From Paralichthys olivaceus (Eukaryota > Chordata > Actinopteri > Pleuronectiformes > Paralichthyidae), in the NCBI RefSeq assembly GCF_024713975.1, contig NC_091096.1:23027458-23091457 (forward strand): a DNA stretch of 64,000 nucleotides. The letters are read 5' to 3'. The translations under genes and the position numbers were made by a program. Positions 14,043-45,038 of the stretch are shown piece after piece; position 1 is the first letter of the stretch; every line of letters begins with the position of its first letter. The notes under the pieces were generated by a model, which saw only the letters and a program-made list of their open reading frames with translations, searched no databases and was not told where the DNA came from.

Positions 14043-14510
14043 GAATTATACACTACATGAAAATAAAAAAACAGAACAAAACTATGGAACTAAAAACAAT
14101 AATTAGAAAGAAAGATTAGATATATTTTATTGGATTTTTGGAGTTGCAAGTCTTGACATAGGAACTACTAGCAAGTGTTGGTTGGAAGATCTTAAATTAG
14201 AGATAGGGAGTTAGTAGCTCTGTGATATAACTTGGGTGCTGGTGCTGCTGTCATTAATAACATCATTACATCTTTAAATATCACTGTTACTATTTTCATT
14301 ATTACAACCAGTCTGACAGAGCCTGAATATGACAGTTACAACTGTTCCTGACATTTGATTGGCCCCTGAAGTGCCTGTTAGTACTCTTTAAAATACTAAC
14401 AGTAATTCTAAGCTATTTTGAAGTACACAATGAACACATTTCTAAATACATTCAGTGACGTGTGACTTTTCTCAAATCTGTAGAGCTAACAGTAAAAAAG
14501 CAATGACTTC

Positions 14511-14988
14511 AAGGTCCAGTGTGTAAGATTTAGGTGAAAGGGATCTATTGACAGAAATTTGATATAAAATAATCCTAGTGATGTTTAAACTAGTGTGTTT
14601 CATCTAAATTATACAAATTGTTGTTTTCTTTGCTCTAGAATGGTCCCTTTATATTTTAATACATTTACATTGGGAGCAGGTCCTCTCTATGGAGGCCGCC
14701 ATGTTTTTACAGTAGTCCAAACTGGACAAACTAAAACCTTTTGAGTTTTTATGACAACTAAAGTTTACCACAGGTTATCTTTCATCTTTGTTTTTTATAT
14801 TACTATGTTTATACCTGCTTTTGCTCTTTCACCTCTTTCTCAGGAGCTCTGGAATGTTTGAATTTCCCTACGGGGATTAATAAAGTACTTCTGATTCTGA
14901 TTGGAAGGGGAGGCTGAGATAAGGAGTATTCAGCTGCAACATGCAGTTTCACCACTAGATGTCACTAAATTCTACACACTGATCCTTT
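14511..14988. mobile_element. Inverted-repeat transposon (MITE-like), family A copy 1
   Basis: The left end reads AAGGTCCAGTGTGTAAGATT. The reverse complement of the right end reads AAGGATCAGTGTGTAGAATT, giving terminal inverted repeats of over 20 bp with a few mismatches. The interior carries a segment (about 14640-14777 and 14901-14988) that is repeated in copy 2 at 28905-29116. No coding capacity is visible, as expected for a non-autonomous element. A clear target-site duplication was not found. Confidence 0.8.
14778..14900 (+). mobile_element. LINE 3' tail nested in family A transposon
   Basis: Within transposon copy 1, about 123 bases interrupt the sequence that is continuous in copy 2 (..CACAGGTTA..TTGGAAGGGGAGG..). 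The insert ends GAATTTCCCTACGGGGATTA ATAAAGTA followed by TTCTGA repeats. This is the characteristic 3' terminus of teleost CR1/L2-type (Rex or Maui-like) LINEs. It is a severely 5'-truncated insertion and younger than its host element. Confidence 0.75.
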
Positions 14989-15289
14989 AAATGTGCATCT
15001 TACTGAATCAGGAGTTGTGTATGCATGTTGGACATATAATTGGCCCCTCTGTGTGAATTGTGGCCCCTGATTTAGAAGAACCCTAGACCCCCCCCCACTG
15101 GTTGTAATTTGGTGTTATCCAAATAGAGTTGGATTGAACAGTGAGAAGAGCTGCTGATAATAAGAAGGTTAGGTACAGTGTGTGTGTTGTGGCCTCTCCT
15201 GATAAAGCCGATCACACAGTCTCCAGCCTGCTTCACAGAAACACTGACCGCAGTGTTGCACGTGAAGCTCATGAACACAAACCACGGGC

Positions 15290-34702
<19,413 letters not shown>

Positions 34703-36497
34703 CTGACTCCTGTGCACACTCCCCCTCCTCCCCCCTCCTCCCGTGCACCAGTGTGAAGTGGACATTAACGCACACATCTAACACCGTCACATTCATTCGG
34801 AACAACAATTCGACACGTGCATCTGCTCTGACTGCCTGTGTGCTGTGAGATCTTTTGTATTTAGGACATTTTCACCATTACATATTTTTACGTAGGGAGA
34901 GATGCAGAATCGGGGGTTTAGGTCATACTTTGACTGACATGTCCATGTTTTATTTTTGGTTTAGCGTCATGCGTTTCCTCTCTTTTGATCCCGTTTTGAA
35001 CAGTGTAGAGCCGCCGCCCATCGTGTCGGAGCTGTGTGTTGAGCTGTACAGAGAATTTACACTATTTTATAATAATTAATATTTTTTAATTTTGGGGGAA
35101 GGGGCTGCAGGGACAGGACTGCTGGGTGTGAAGATGATGGAACTGCGAGGAATCGTATTGTACAATACTAATTCTGGGGCCAAGACTTGACTATATATAC
35201 ATATCGATATATATATATATATGTGTGTATTTGCCCTAGCACAAATTTCTCTCGTCATTTTTGAGCTCCGTGCATCTTGTTCGATCATTATTGTCTGCAT
35301 TAGGCAGAGCACCGCTACCTCGATGCTGTTAATAGAACCATTACTACCCATCAGTCTTAACAACCACTTTACACATTATATCATTTGTCGTGTTGAGGTA
35401 AGCACCAGTTAGTTCTGCAGTAAAGACAAAGCTCTGACATGCGTTTTAATGTTGACTATTTTTTTCTTTTCTCTGTTATTGGAGGGAAGAGCAGATAAAC
35501 ATGTTACCTGTGTGATTCAGAGCATTTTCTTTTTATATATATATATTTACAGCCTGTCGTTAAATTTGTTTACTTGAAGAAAACACATTTGTCTTGATTT
35601 TCTTGGTTTAAGTTTCATTTTTGAGATTGTCTTAATTTTTTTTAATCTTAATTACAGTTTATAATGTATGTAAAATGTGCACATACTGTACCTGAATATG
35701 TAAAGATGGCACCAAGAAGCTGTTAGTTGTATCAGCTGAGCACAACACGGACACTGAGACCTCTGAAAGGCGGAACTCCTCCATCATTGGAAGAGGCTGT
35801 ATATGTGTACATATCACACAAAGTAGAATCTCTGTATAGATTTTTGTTGTAAAATGCTCCATACGATCACACTCGTTTACTTAGAGCCTGGTCTCAGCCT
35901 CTCTGCATGTCTGCTCCAGTATAACCAGGCCTGTGAGTGTTTTGAGTATTATTGTAACATTTGTTTCTTCCAACGCCTTCCACCTGTTAACCTGCAGAGT
36001 GAGTACACTTTCACCTGCATGCCAACTACTACTGCTCACGTCTTTTACCGAGTCGCGCACACATCTCTGCAGTCAGTCGCTGCTTGTATTAGAACGACAG
36101 CAGCGACATCTCGTGTTTTTGATTTTTAGGTAAATGGTAGAGGAGGAGAAGTTTGTGTTGAAATGCCTTCAGTGTCACAAAGTGCCAGCAACATGAGCCT
36201 AGCATTCTAAACTGGTGCAGTGTCGCTGGTTATTTTTGATTGTAGACTGGCTGCATGTTTTGGCAACAGACAGAGCGAATGACATTAAAGTGTCCCCACA
36301 CCATGACAGGAAATTGTCCTTTTTTTTAAATTGCATTTGATTTTCGTCCTCATCTCCTGCATGGCCTTTATTGGTCCGTTAAAGAAAAGAAGTGTTATTG
36401 AATTCAAATGATTTGCTTCCCCGTTGTTTTGACTGTGGCCTGTGATTCTTGAGTCCATTGATTTGATTCTCTCTTTTTTTTTTTTCCTTCTTTCCAG
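34703..36497 (+). other. atp2a2b-form 3'UTR / alternative terminal intron
   Basis: For the SERCA2b transcript this is 3'UTR. For the SERCA2a transcript, 34554-36497 is an intron that starts GTAAAC and ends in a long T-rich tract (from about 36473) followed by CCAG. It contains an AT microsatellite at 35191-35230. No other coding exon is seen. Confidence 0.7.
35191..35230. repeat. AT-rich dinucleotide repeat
   Basis: CTATATATACATATCGATAT and the TA run that follows form an imperfect TA microsatellite within the SERCA2b 3'UTR. Confidence 0.8.
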
Positions 36498-36511
36498 CAA
36501 AGGCCAAGTAA
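36498..36511 (+). CDS. atp2a2: SERCA2a-specific terminal coding exon
   Basis: If exon 20 is cut at the internal donor (34553|GTAAAC, after ..LDF plus one base) and joined to this acceptor, the frame ends in Ala-Lys-Ala-Lys-stop (TAA 36509-36511). That gives 996 residues; human SERCA2a is 997. The human 2a exon is joined in the same phase and also adds four residues (AILE). The acceptor is strong: a long T-rich stretch ending TTTCCAG. The exon would continue as 3'UTR to the AATAAA at 37202. Which isoform is used in which tissue cannot be read here. Confidence 0.75.
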
Positions 36512-37201
36512 GCCCACCTCTACTCCAAATTACTTCCAGAAACTTTGGTTGTGTTTTGTGTTGTGCATGTGTGTTGTGGGCCGCACATCTTACAAGAGCT
36601 GCATGTCAGTGACGTCACATGAAGACAGGGGCTCATTAAAAGTTCATACATCTTTTTATAGAGAGGCCATAAATAAATGTCTGATGAAAACTAGCCAATC
36701 CCACCTCATGAGTCCTTCCATCCTCGTGCATGAAGAGCCTTAGACTACGATACAGTGCTCATGCCATCTTTTTAGACTAAGATCTTAGTACTGTGTGCAG
36801 TAACTTGTACATGATTCCATGGTGCATGTCTGCTTGATCAGCCATCTGTTTTACCAGACTTGTGTAATATTAGACAATGTATAGTATTGGTAAATAGAAT
36901 AGACATTCGTCAGATAGTACAAATGTTAAATAAGCTCAAAAACACAGTTCATCTTTCCTAAGGAAATACTTTTATGGGACATTCAAAAACCAAACAGACT
37001 TTTTTTTTGGCTTTGCACTGACATGTGCAACATGTTCGGAGCAGATTTTATTTTATTTTTTTGCCATATCTGAAGGCAGACATGCAGATGTTTTACTATG
37101 AGAACGGCAGGCAGTCCCTCGATGGCGTTTCATGCCAAACTGCTGTACTGTATTTTCAGAGATGATTGTACAATGTATCACATGAACTTTGGTTTCAGGT
37201 A

Positions 37202-37207
37202 AATAAA
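37202..37207 (+). promoter_or_regulatory. Distal atp2a2 poly(A) signal
   Basis: AATAAA followed about 20 bases later by a GT/T-rich stretch, ending the SERCA2a-type terminal exon. Other AATAAA or ATTAAA words at 36672 and 36283 could serve shorter transcripts. Confidence 0.65.
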
Positions 37208-37306
37208 ACTGTTATTGACATTATGAGCTTGTTCTCCTGGTGTCATTTAAACAGTATTAGGTCCAATGTGGAGACAACTGCGTTCATGTCAAGTGAGTTC
37301 AATAAT

Positions 37307-37312
37307 TTTATT
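37307..37312 (-). promoter_or_regulatory. anapc7 poly(A) signal
   Basis: TTTATT on plus (AATAAA on minus) lies about 1.6 kb after the anapc7 stop codon and 100 bases from the opposing atp2a2 signal. It would end a long anapc7 3'UTR (about 37290-38884). Confidence 0.5.
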
Positions 37313-37834
37313 ATACATTTTAAAAATATGTACAAAATACTATAAACATTGAATTGAAATGGTAGAGTTACACTTTGCAACTTAAGAATGAGTCAATCAT
37401 TGAGTTATTTTGATACAGAAAGGCAGACAAAAAAATAACACAAATAAGAAGTAGACATTACATGACACACAACCTTCAATGTGACAGAATAAACATAATG
37501 CAATTTATAAAAGGGCAGCAGGAGAATGGTACATTGTCACTTTATAACAGACATTTTGACGGTTGACAAAGTACCCACACACTTACAACCTTTACTGTGA
37601 TATTTGATTTTTGATATGTGGCACGTCAGTCTGTCAGGCTCAAGAAACACACAAATTAAAAATCTTGCAAAAGTAACTCCTGTAACACATCATCATGGAA
37701 AACTCCAGCCATTTTTGCCCTAAGCCTAATTTCCTATCACACCACCACCACAATCTTAACTGCTTCATGGTCTGCATTTCCCAGAATCCTCTGCAGATTT
37801 CAGACTCAAAGAACCCAAAGCAGGTCTTCACATG

Positions 37835-37836
<2 letters not shown>

Positions 37837-37865
<29 letters not shown>
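37837..37865. repeat. T29 homopolymer (A29 in the anapc7 sense)
   Basis: There are 29 consecutive T on plus in the anapc7 3'UTR region. In anapc7 mRNA this is an internal A29 run. It may be the tail of an old minus-strand retroposon, but no flanking element was recognised. Confidence 0.9.
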
Positions 37866-37869
<4 letters not shown>

Positions 37870-38884
37870 CACTGATTTGAGTTTGTTCAATTTGAAGTTA
37901 TACTTCAGTTGCATTACCTGGAACAGTGATACATAAGCCAGCAAAGATGAGACAAAAACAAGCTGGAGAAAAGTAGCATTGGTTTTTAAATGACACATTG
38001 TTCTATACTGAGACTACATCCATACTGTGTTTGTTAGAAAACAGTATTTTCAAACTAGAACTCAGTCCACACAAGCGTTTTAGCTCCATACCAGTTTTAA
38101 TCCCTGTCTATGCTCACATGACCACTTGCGTACACTGGGCATGCGCGTGCCAGTGTACACAGGAAGCATTTGGATGTTATTTGCAGATGGTGGAATAACA
38201 GCTTGTCTCCTACACATGGAAATAGTTGTATCACTGTAAAATGCTGAATTTAACTGCACAACAGAGACAACAGGGTCAGCAACACTTGTAATTGATGATC
38301 CACGTTGCGTTCTACACTGTTAGCTGAGGCTAATGCAAGTTGTTTTCTCACAGAAGGGGGTCATGTGATAGGAGCCTGATGAATCGTCGAAGGCTACGTC
38401 ATGACGGAAAAGAGCCAATCAGCAAGTGGTTGTGTCGATGTAATCAACTCCAAACATCTCAGTTTCTGTAATGTATTTTCAGCTGTGTGGATGTACCCCG
38501 TGTCTGCTGGTGCTGTGGGACTGTCCTTCACTGCTGTAAACAAGCCTCGACATCAACTCCACTAGTAAAACTGTTGTTTGGTGGAAAAACAGCATCAGGT
38601 TCAAAAATGGCTGGAGTTCTGCATTAAGGTACATTTCCATAAAAGCACTGAAGTGCTTCCTGTAGCTGTACTGCAAACATGGACATCAGACAAATTTGCA
38701 AATTCGTCTATAAAGTTGGCAACGTCAGTCACTCGGTGTAAACCTCTGTGGTCATGTGAGGTGTGCGGAGCAGTACGACCCCCCCCCCTCTGTTCTGTTT
38801 GACGCCCCTGATGGCTAAGGGCTCTCCACAGGCTGCAGCGTGTTAGAAGGTGGTACTGACCCAGCATGCCTCAGTGGCCCGGGG

Positions 38885-41800
38885 TCACTGCATTCCAAAC
38901 CACTGTTCCTGATCAGCCCACTGGGCTGCTTCACTGTCACTGCCCTCCAGGTCTCCGTCCTCTCCGCTGCCCTCCATGTCGTCACCGTCCAGCTCCACCG
39001 TGGCGTCTGTTGGGCTCTCCTCTTTCTCCATCTTCTGCATGCCTTCCAAAGATTTCTGGTCATTGGGATCCAGGCTTAGGAAGAAAAAATAAAAACGTAA
39101 AATATGTAACTTCGGCCGGTGGGGGTCTCTCAATCAGAACAATAACAATGACCTAGTTTAATAAAGTTTTATTCACATCACACTGCAAACAATAATGAAT
39201 AATCGTGAGTTTTTTCTTCATTGTTTGCCCCAGAAGTTAGAGCAGAGATGAGCAAAAATAAATGTCCTGTTACTTTGAATAACGCATGTGAACATTATAG
39301 CAAACATTTTGCATAATATAACTACACACTTGTAACAGAGGTCTAATTGTTTTTAGACATTTTAATAACATTGTTGCAAACTATGCCCTTAAAAATTCCT
39401 GATCTTGTACCCATTGTACTTTTAGAGCAATATTTACTCCTGGGGAAAATTTGGTGTGATTGGAAGTAAAAAGATAGAAAAGTCAATCAATCATTACCTT
39501 AGTGCTATGCTGTACTGATCCATGGCTTCTTGGTAATCATTGACGGCTAAAAGAAAATCTCCCAGCATTCTGTGCAGGACACAATCACTCTGATTGGCCA
39601 GGGCATTCCGGAGGAGAGCGATCCCTTCTTCATATTTCTGTTCCCGACCTTCACAATAATAGAAAAGTCTTAGAGGTCTCATAATAATAATAACAACAAT
39701 AATAATGAATGGAGCAGGCAGATAGTTGTACGTACTCAGCAGTTCCGCCTTTTTGACCACAGCCTTGGTGTAGTCGGGCCTCTGGGCCAGGGCTTTGTCG
39801 AGCAGGGTTTTGGCTTTCTCCTGAGTCACAGGGTCTTCCAGGCACACTGTGGCGAGGATGGTCAGAGTCTGTGCATTGGCACCAAGAGTCTTATAGATGT
39901 TATTAGCCATTCCCATCGCCTCTCGAATCCCATTGGATGCCAGGTAACAGTCAATCAAGCCTTGAAATGGGACAGTTAAGTCAATACAAGTGGATTTAAA
40001 AAGGCAGACACCACATTGGGACTGTACAAACAAAAAAAATCACATATACCTTCATAGCAGTCGAGTCGGCATGGTGCCAAACGCATGGCCTCTCTAAAAT
40101 GGATGATGGCTTCTTGAACACGGCCCATGTTTCTCAGTGCTGCCCCCTTCAGGAGGAGAGCCTGGACACTGTTGCTGTTCAGCTGAATGGCCTTGGCTCC
40201 CAGGTAAAGGGCTCTGGAGTAACGCTTGCTGTAAAAGCTGTGACAACTGAACAAACAAGATACAAATTCACATTGTTAGAAAAACTTGGAATGAAAATAA
40301 TATTTCATGTGTCAGAGTTTGACTATTAAAGCTGACTCACCCAGAGATCACCCACGGTTCAGCATGCTGGTCTGAAATATTAAATAGTCGTCCTCCCAAC
40401 ACCTCGACATCCTCCAGGTGTCCCTCACGTGCCATCAGGTAGCCATAAACATCCATTCCTGCAAGTGCACACAGCAGTTTATATACGTAACCTGGACAAC
40501 ACAAGTCCCATTTTCCCAGGCATCACTCCGGGACAATTGTATACTTAAGCCCACAGTCCGGATATTGACTATCAATCAAAACATAAAGATAACATAAGAA
40601 TTTAACAATGTTAACACACTTCTACAGTTTGTGATATAGACTATGTCCATTAACCAATCAATAAAATCCTTCTCGTCCTGCACCTTTGATGAGGTACGGG
40701 TCCAGCATCTGAGCTTGTTCAAATTTGAGGATGGCATTTTTGGTGTCCCCTGCCCTAAAGTAGACATCTGCCAGGCTCACCAGGAGGTCCACGTTGTCCC
40801 GCAGGAGAGACTTCTTCTCCAGAGAGCTGAGACAGGATGGGGGAGAGATACATCAAATCAAGACTCTTGCATTAATAGACACATTCAGTCACTTGGTATG
40901 TGAAATAATCCTCTGCTCACCAAATGGTGTTGATGGCTCTTTGATTGTCCCCTGCATGTATAAAGGCATAAGCTTTGATCCAAACAGAGAGCCAGTCCAG
41001 GTTGGGGATACTCTGGATCACATCCATAGTCATGGACGCAACTTCGGCGCCTTTGACCGACAGAGAGAGAAGACCTAACAGAGAAACGCTGAATTTAATT
41101 TTGAGCTCTTTAAATCAACAGATTTATCCAACGGTCCAGACGTATGATGCACGTAGGACACATTCAATGTGATGTGTAAAGACAACAGACAGACTTGTGT
41201 CTCAGCAGGTTAAATGTTGTTTGTGAGATGTCTGTGCGAGTGTGAGTATGTGAACATGCGTACCAATGATTCCATCCAGGGCGAGTGGACATTGTCTCAG
41301 AACCTCTTTGTAGCTTGTCACAGCAGAACGCTCCTGACCAGCTTTCCTGTACAGGTTAGCTAACATCATGTTGATCTAAGATGAGAAAGAGTTGTGACAT
41401 ATATTTAACCCTAGACAATAAAAAACTACAACTACTTCAGTGTTTTGTCTTTATTTTCAAAAACTAAATTAAGTTAGTTATTAAGCAAGTTATTTTACAG
41501 CCTTAGAATAATAACTTCATTAATTTAACCTCAAAGTTTGTAGGTTCCCCCATTCTTCATTACATTTATTACATTATAAATGTACATAATTCTGATACAG
41601 TACTAGCTTTGTATACATCGTTGCATGAAGAGGTTTCACATGAGACTAAACATGTCCACATAATTTCTCTGAGTGGTCTATTTTTAAAAAAAAAAGGTGA
41701 ATAAGGCATGAAAAAGAAGTTGATTACAATAACGATAGGAGTAGCAGTCTACCTTTGGAGTCCTCTGTCTGGATGGAATTCCATCAAGCACTGCAATAGC

Positions 41801-43433
41801 ATCTTTGTCCAGTTTCAAGATGGTGTAACATTCAGCTATCTTGTACTTCACCTCAATTTCAGATGGCAAACTCTGAAAGACAACATTCAGTGGAATTATA
41901 CATCTGTTTTCATTCATGCCAGGTGACCGAGTGGATCTTTGTCAAAAGAAGAATAACAAGATGTCTGGGAGTTAACAAACACTTGCAGAAGAAAAGAAAG
42001 TTAACAAAATTGAGAAGTAAAATTTATTTTTCTTTAAACCGCAATCATGGGCAGAGCAAATGCATTAGGGTTAGGGTTAAAATTTTTAAATCTCAATTTT
42101 CTTGAGTATATATTAACACTGTACTACAAGTAAAAATGTTCCACATCCAGGATATTACAGAGTCTTACAATGGACGAAATATTGAGTGATCATCAAAACA
42201 ATCACTCGATAATATACATTTAAAAAACACGTAACCTCAGCGAGAATTGCAAGTGAGGAATCCCTCTCCGAGGATGGACAGAAGTGCAATAGATGTGTGT
42301 AACAGAGCAATTTATATAAATGGAGAGGTGTATTAATGTTTAAAGTCTTTATACAGACTGACAGATGGAAAATGTCTGACAGAGACGAAAGCAATGTATA
42401 ATCTGCAAGGACACACACTGATGCACAGTGAGGTAAAACACACCTGTGCCTGTAGGTTAGCTGCCGCTCCACCGGTAGAAGTGCGAACTTTGGAAGTTTT
42501 GCTGAGCACCTTCTTCTGCTGCAGGGCCATACTGTATTTGCAGGCAGCGTTACGATATTCCTTATCATGGAAGATGGCATCAGCGTGGTAAACCAACAGC
42601 TGATACTTCTGGGCCGGCGAGAACAGCTCCCTTAAATCAGAAAGATACAAAATCAGAAAAGATGCAGCACGATAAATGAACTCTCAGTTGCACAATCGAT
42701 AACACAAAGTGTCAGAAATCCTAGAATATAGAAGAAAACTACAGTCAATGAACTGTAGAGAATAAACGACCTATTACACAAATACCAATTAATAAACTTT
42801 GTCAATAAGAAAAGCAAACAAAGTGTCAACAGATTGATCCTAAACACAGAGATGGACAAGGGGCATGTTGAGCATCATCACCACAACATCAACACTGAAC
42901 TGTAGCTCAGACAGTGTATCTGCTGCAGAGCCATTGATTTTAAATCACCACACAGTCAGGTTTATCATCACAGCAGACTGTCACTACAATATGTCTTTTC
43001 CCTTAATGAGATACTCGGTGGCAAATAAGACGATCGGTTGAAATCAGTAATGTCAAGCTAGCTGCAAAATAGCAACGGTGGGGGGATTGACATATGACTA
43101 TATCCTGGACAAGAACGTCCACTGTGTACGCCCAAACAATAATAAACATTCCTTATACACTAAATACCTGGACTAGCATCTCGCTAGCGTGAGTTGTTGC
43201 TTTACAGAAACAGATAGTACAGTTTACTGTAACTGACTGGTTAGCTTAAGGGCTATCACGGGCTAACATAACATGTTGGTGAAAGACAGCCCTCTTCGGG
43301 AAATAGCCAGAGCCCGCTCTGACATGACTTACGGATTGTTATTACTCATCGTCAGCAACAAACTGCTCAGGATCCGGACATTAGAGTGGAGGCCGGCGGC
43401 AGCCATGTCCCGCACATGATCTATTACATTCAT
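38885..43433 (-). CDS. anapc7: Anaphase-promoting complex subunit 7
   Basis: APC7 is a TPR subunit of the vertebrate anaphase-promoting complex/cyclosome, part of the TPR arm that helps recruit coactivators. Exons in transcript order (plus coordinates): 43333-43433, 42444-42630, 41753-41872, 41264-41375, 40921-41074, 40684-40826, 40341-40458, 40050-40246, 39736-39960, 39498-39648 and 38885-39074. Phases agree throughout and give 565 aa, equal to the human protein. The start MNVIDHVRDMAAAGLHSNVR matches the family. Tandem TPR helices fill most of the protein, e.g. ALYLGAKAIQLNSNSVQALL and EAIIHFREAMRLAP. The acidic tail ends EGSDSEAAQWADQEQWFGMQ, nearly unchanged from mammals. The gene runs tail-to-tail with atp2a2 and head-to-head with ube2g1. 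Confidence 0.97.
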
Positions 43434-45038
43434 CTTCGGGTAAACTCAAGCCTTGCTTTAGATTTCCGTGTCAGGGTAAAAGTTTGGGCTTGTAAACAGC
43501 TAACGCTAACTAGCTCCTGTTGTATTAAATATGGCGCCCAACGAGCTTCCTTCCGCATACTGCTGCCTTCAGGAGCACCTTACAAGCTCGTACTTTCGTC
43601 ACGGCGCTCGTAAATGCGATGTATTTGAAGTTTTTGCTAAAGATAGTATTTAACTGGCTGCATTTATATTTTATAAAACTGTACGATCATTTATATTTGA
43701 TATATGTATGTAAAACGTTCTTATCTGTGTCATGATTGATGGGCCGCTGATGGCGAAATATCCCGATAGCTGTGAACGCATCTTTTTTTGCTGCAGCAAT
43801 ATTTTATTTTATAAATTTTAATTATAAAATAAATATGAAACATTACAATACTATATACAAACATGACATAAATACAATGATTCACGATGTATACACTGAT
43901 ATATGGATATATGGTTATTTATACATGTATGCATTAGTACTAATGCAATAACAGACATACAAGTGAAAAACAACGGTACCTTTTTAAATTAATGCCTGTT
44001 TTAACTGTTTAACACATTTATTTATTATTATACGTATTTTAATCTGCAAAAATAATATTATAAAATAATTAATAATGTGCATAGCTATAAATGATACGTG
44101 GGGCTTAACAATGGTAACATTATTATTGTAGTAATATTTAGTTGTGCTACTCAAAGATCCTGTTTCTCTTTTTTATTCCATAAATTCATCAATTCCTCTG
44201 TCGACAAGCTACCTCAGTATACTTATTGAAAAACTCTTTTAAAAGGGCATTTTAATAAAGTGGCCTTTAACTTTTGTTTGTGTGATTGCTCTATGTGTTT
44301 GTATTATTATAATGCTTTTCAACCAGCCCTTTGTTTGTTGTATTGCTTTATTGCATCCATTGTCTTACATTAACTTGTTTAAATTTGCAATGCACACGTT
44401 TTCTGCTTTTACATCTGTGAAGCATTTTGTTATCGTGTGTTTTGAATTCAAGTTCATTAGTATTAACATTATTATTCATATACAATTAAATATTATAAGT
44501 TAATTAAAACAGGTGCCAGCAGAAATATATTACCCTATAAAGGCATCAATAAACGTGTTAAAAAAATAATTGATGAGATAACAACAATCGATTACTAAAA
44601 GAAAACTTTTTGACCCTTTGAAAAACTCAGACGTGTGTTGGCACATCTGCCAGCATGCGATGATGAAGCAGGTCAGAATGTAAGACGTGAAATGAAGTCA
44701 GACATCTGGACAAAGCAAATCGCAATAAGCTACAATATGACAACAAAGCCCTGCTGTCAAGTGATACCTCTCCTGAGACATTGAGACATACAGTACAGTA
44801 CTGCATGTCCCCGATGACACAACACACACTCACACACACACAGACACACACAGACAGACAGACACACACACGCACTGCAGACGCACATGCGCACAGCTAA
44901 AGGCAGCAGCTGAACGTGGTGTCAAAACACAGGGAAATCAGCAGCCGCGGCAACATCTCTGTCGGACTCAGCTTCACCTCTGGGTTCTCCTCGGAAAAGT
45001 CTTCGTCCCAAAGTGTTTTCCATCCACGTCCTCGTACC
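43434..45038. other. anapc7-ube2g1 divergent intergenic region
   Basis: The 1.6 kb between the two start codons has moderately CpG-containing ends near each gene and a strongly AT-rich middle (about 43700-44600). Next to anapc7 an ATGGCGCC word (43530) and TTCCGC words recall YY1- and ETS-type core-promoter sites, but this is only suggestive. A CA/CAGA microsatellite lies at 44817-44873. The separation is rather large for one shared bidirectional promoter. No gene is visible. Confidence 0.5.
44817..44873. repeat. Imperfect CA/CAGA microsatellite
   Basis: Alternating ACACAC and CAGACAGACA blocks about 170-220 bases upstream of the ube2g1 start codon. Confidence 0.9.

Noticed and set aside
42060-42080. 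Telomere-like TTAGGGTTAGGG
   Set aside because: Only about two units in an anapc7 intron, which is too short to indicate an interstitial telomere.
44916-45038. Open upstream extension of the ube2g1 frame
   Set aside because: The frame is open to 44916 but contains no ATG before 45039. The family's N-terminus matches MTEQSALLLR, so 45039 is the start.
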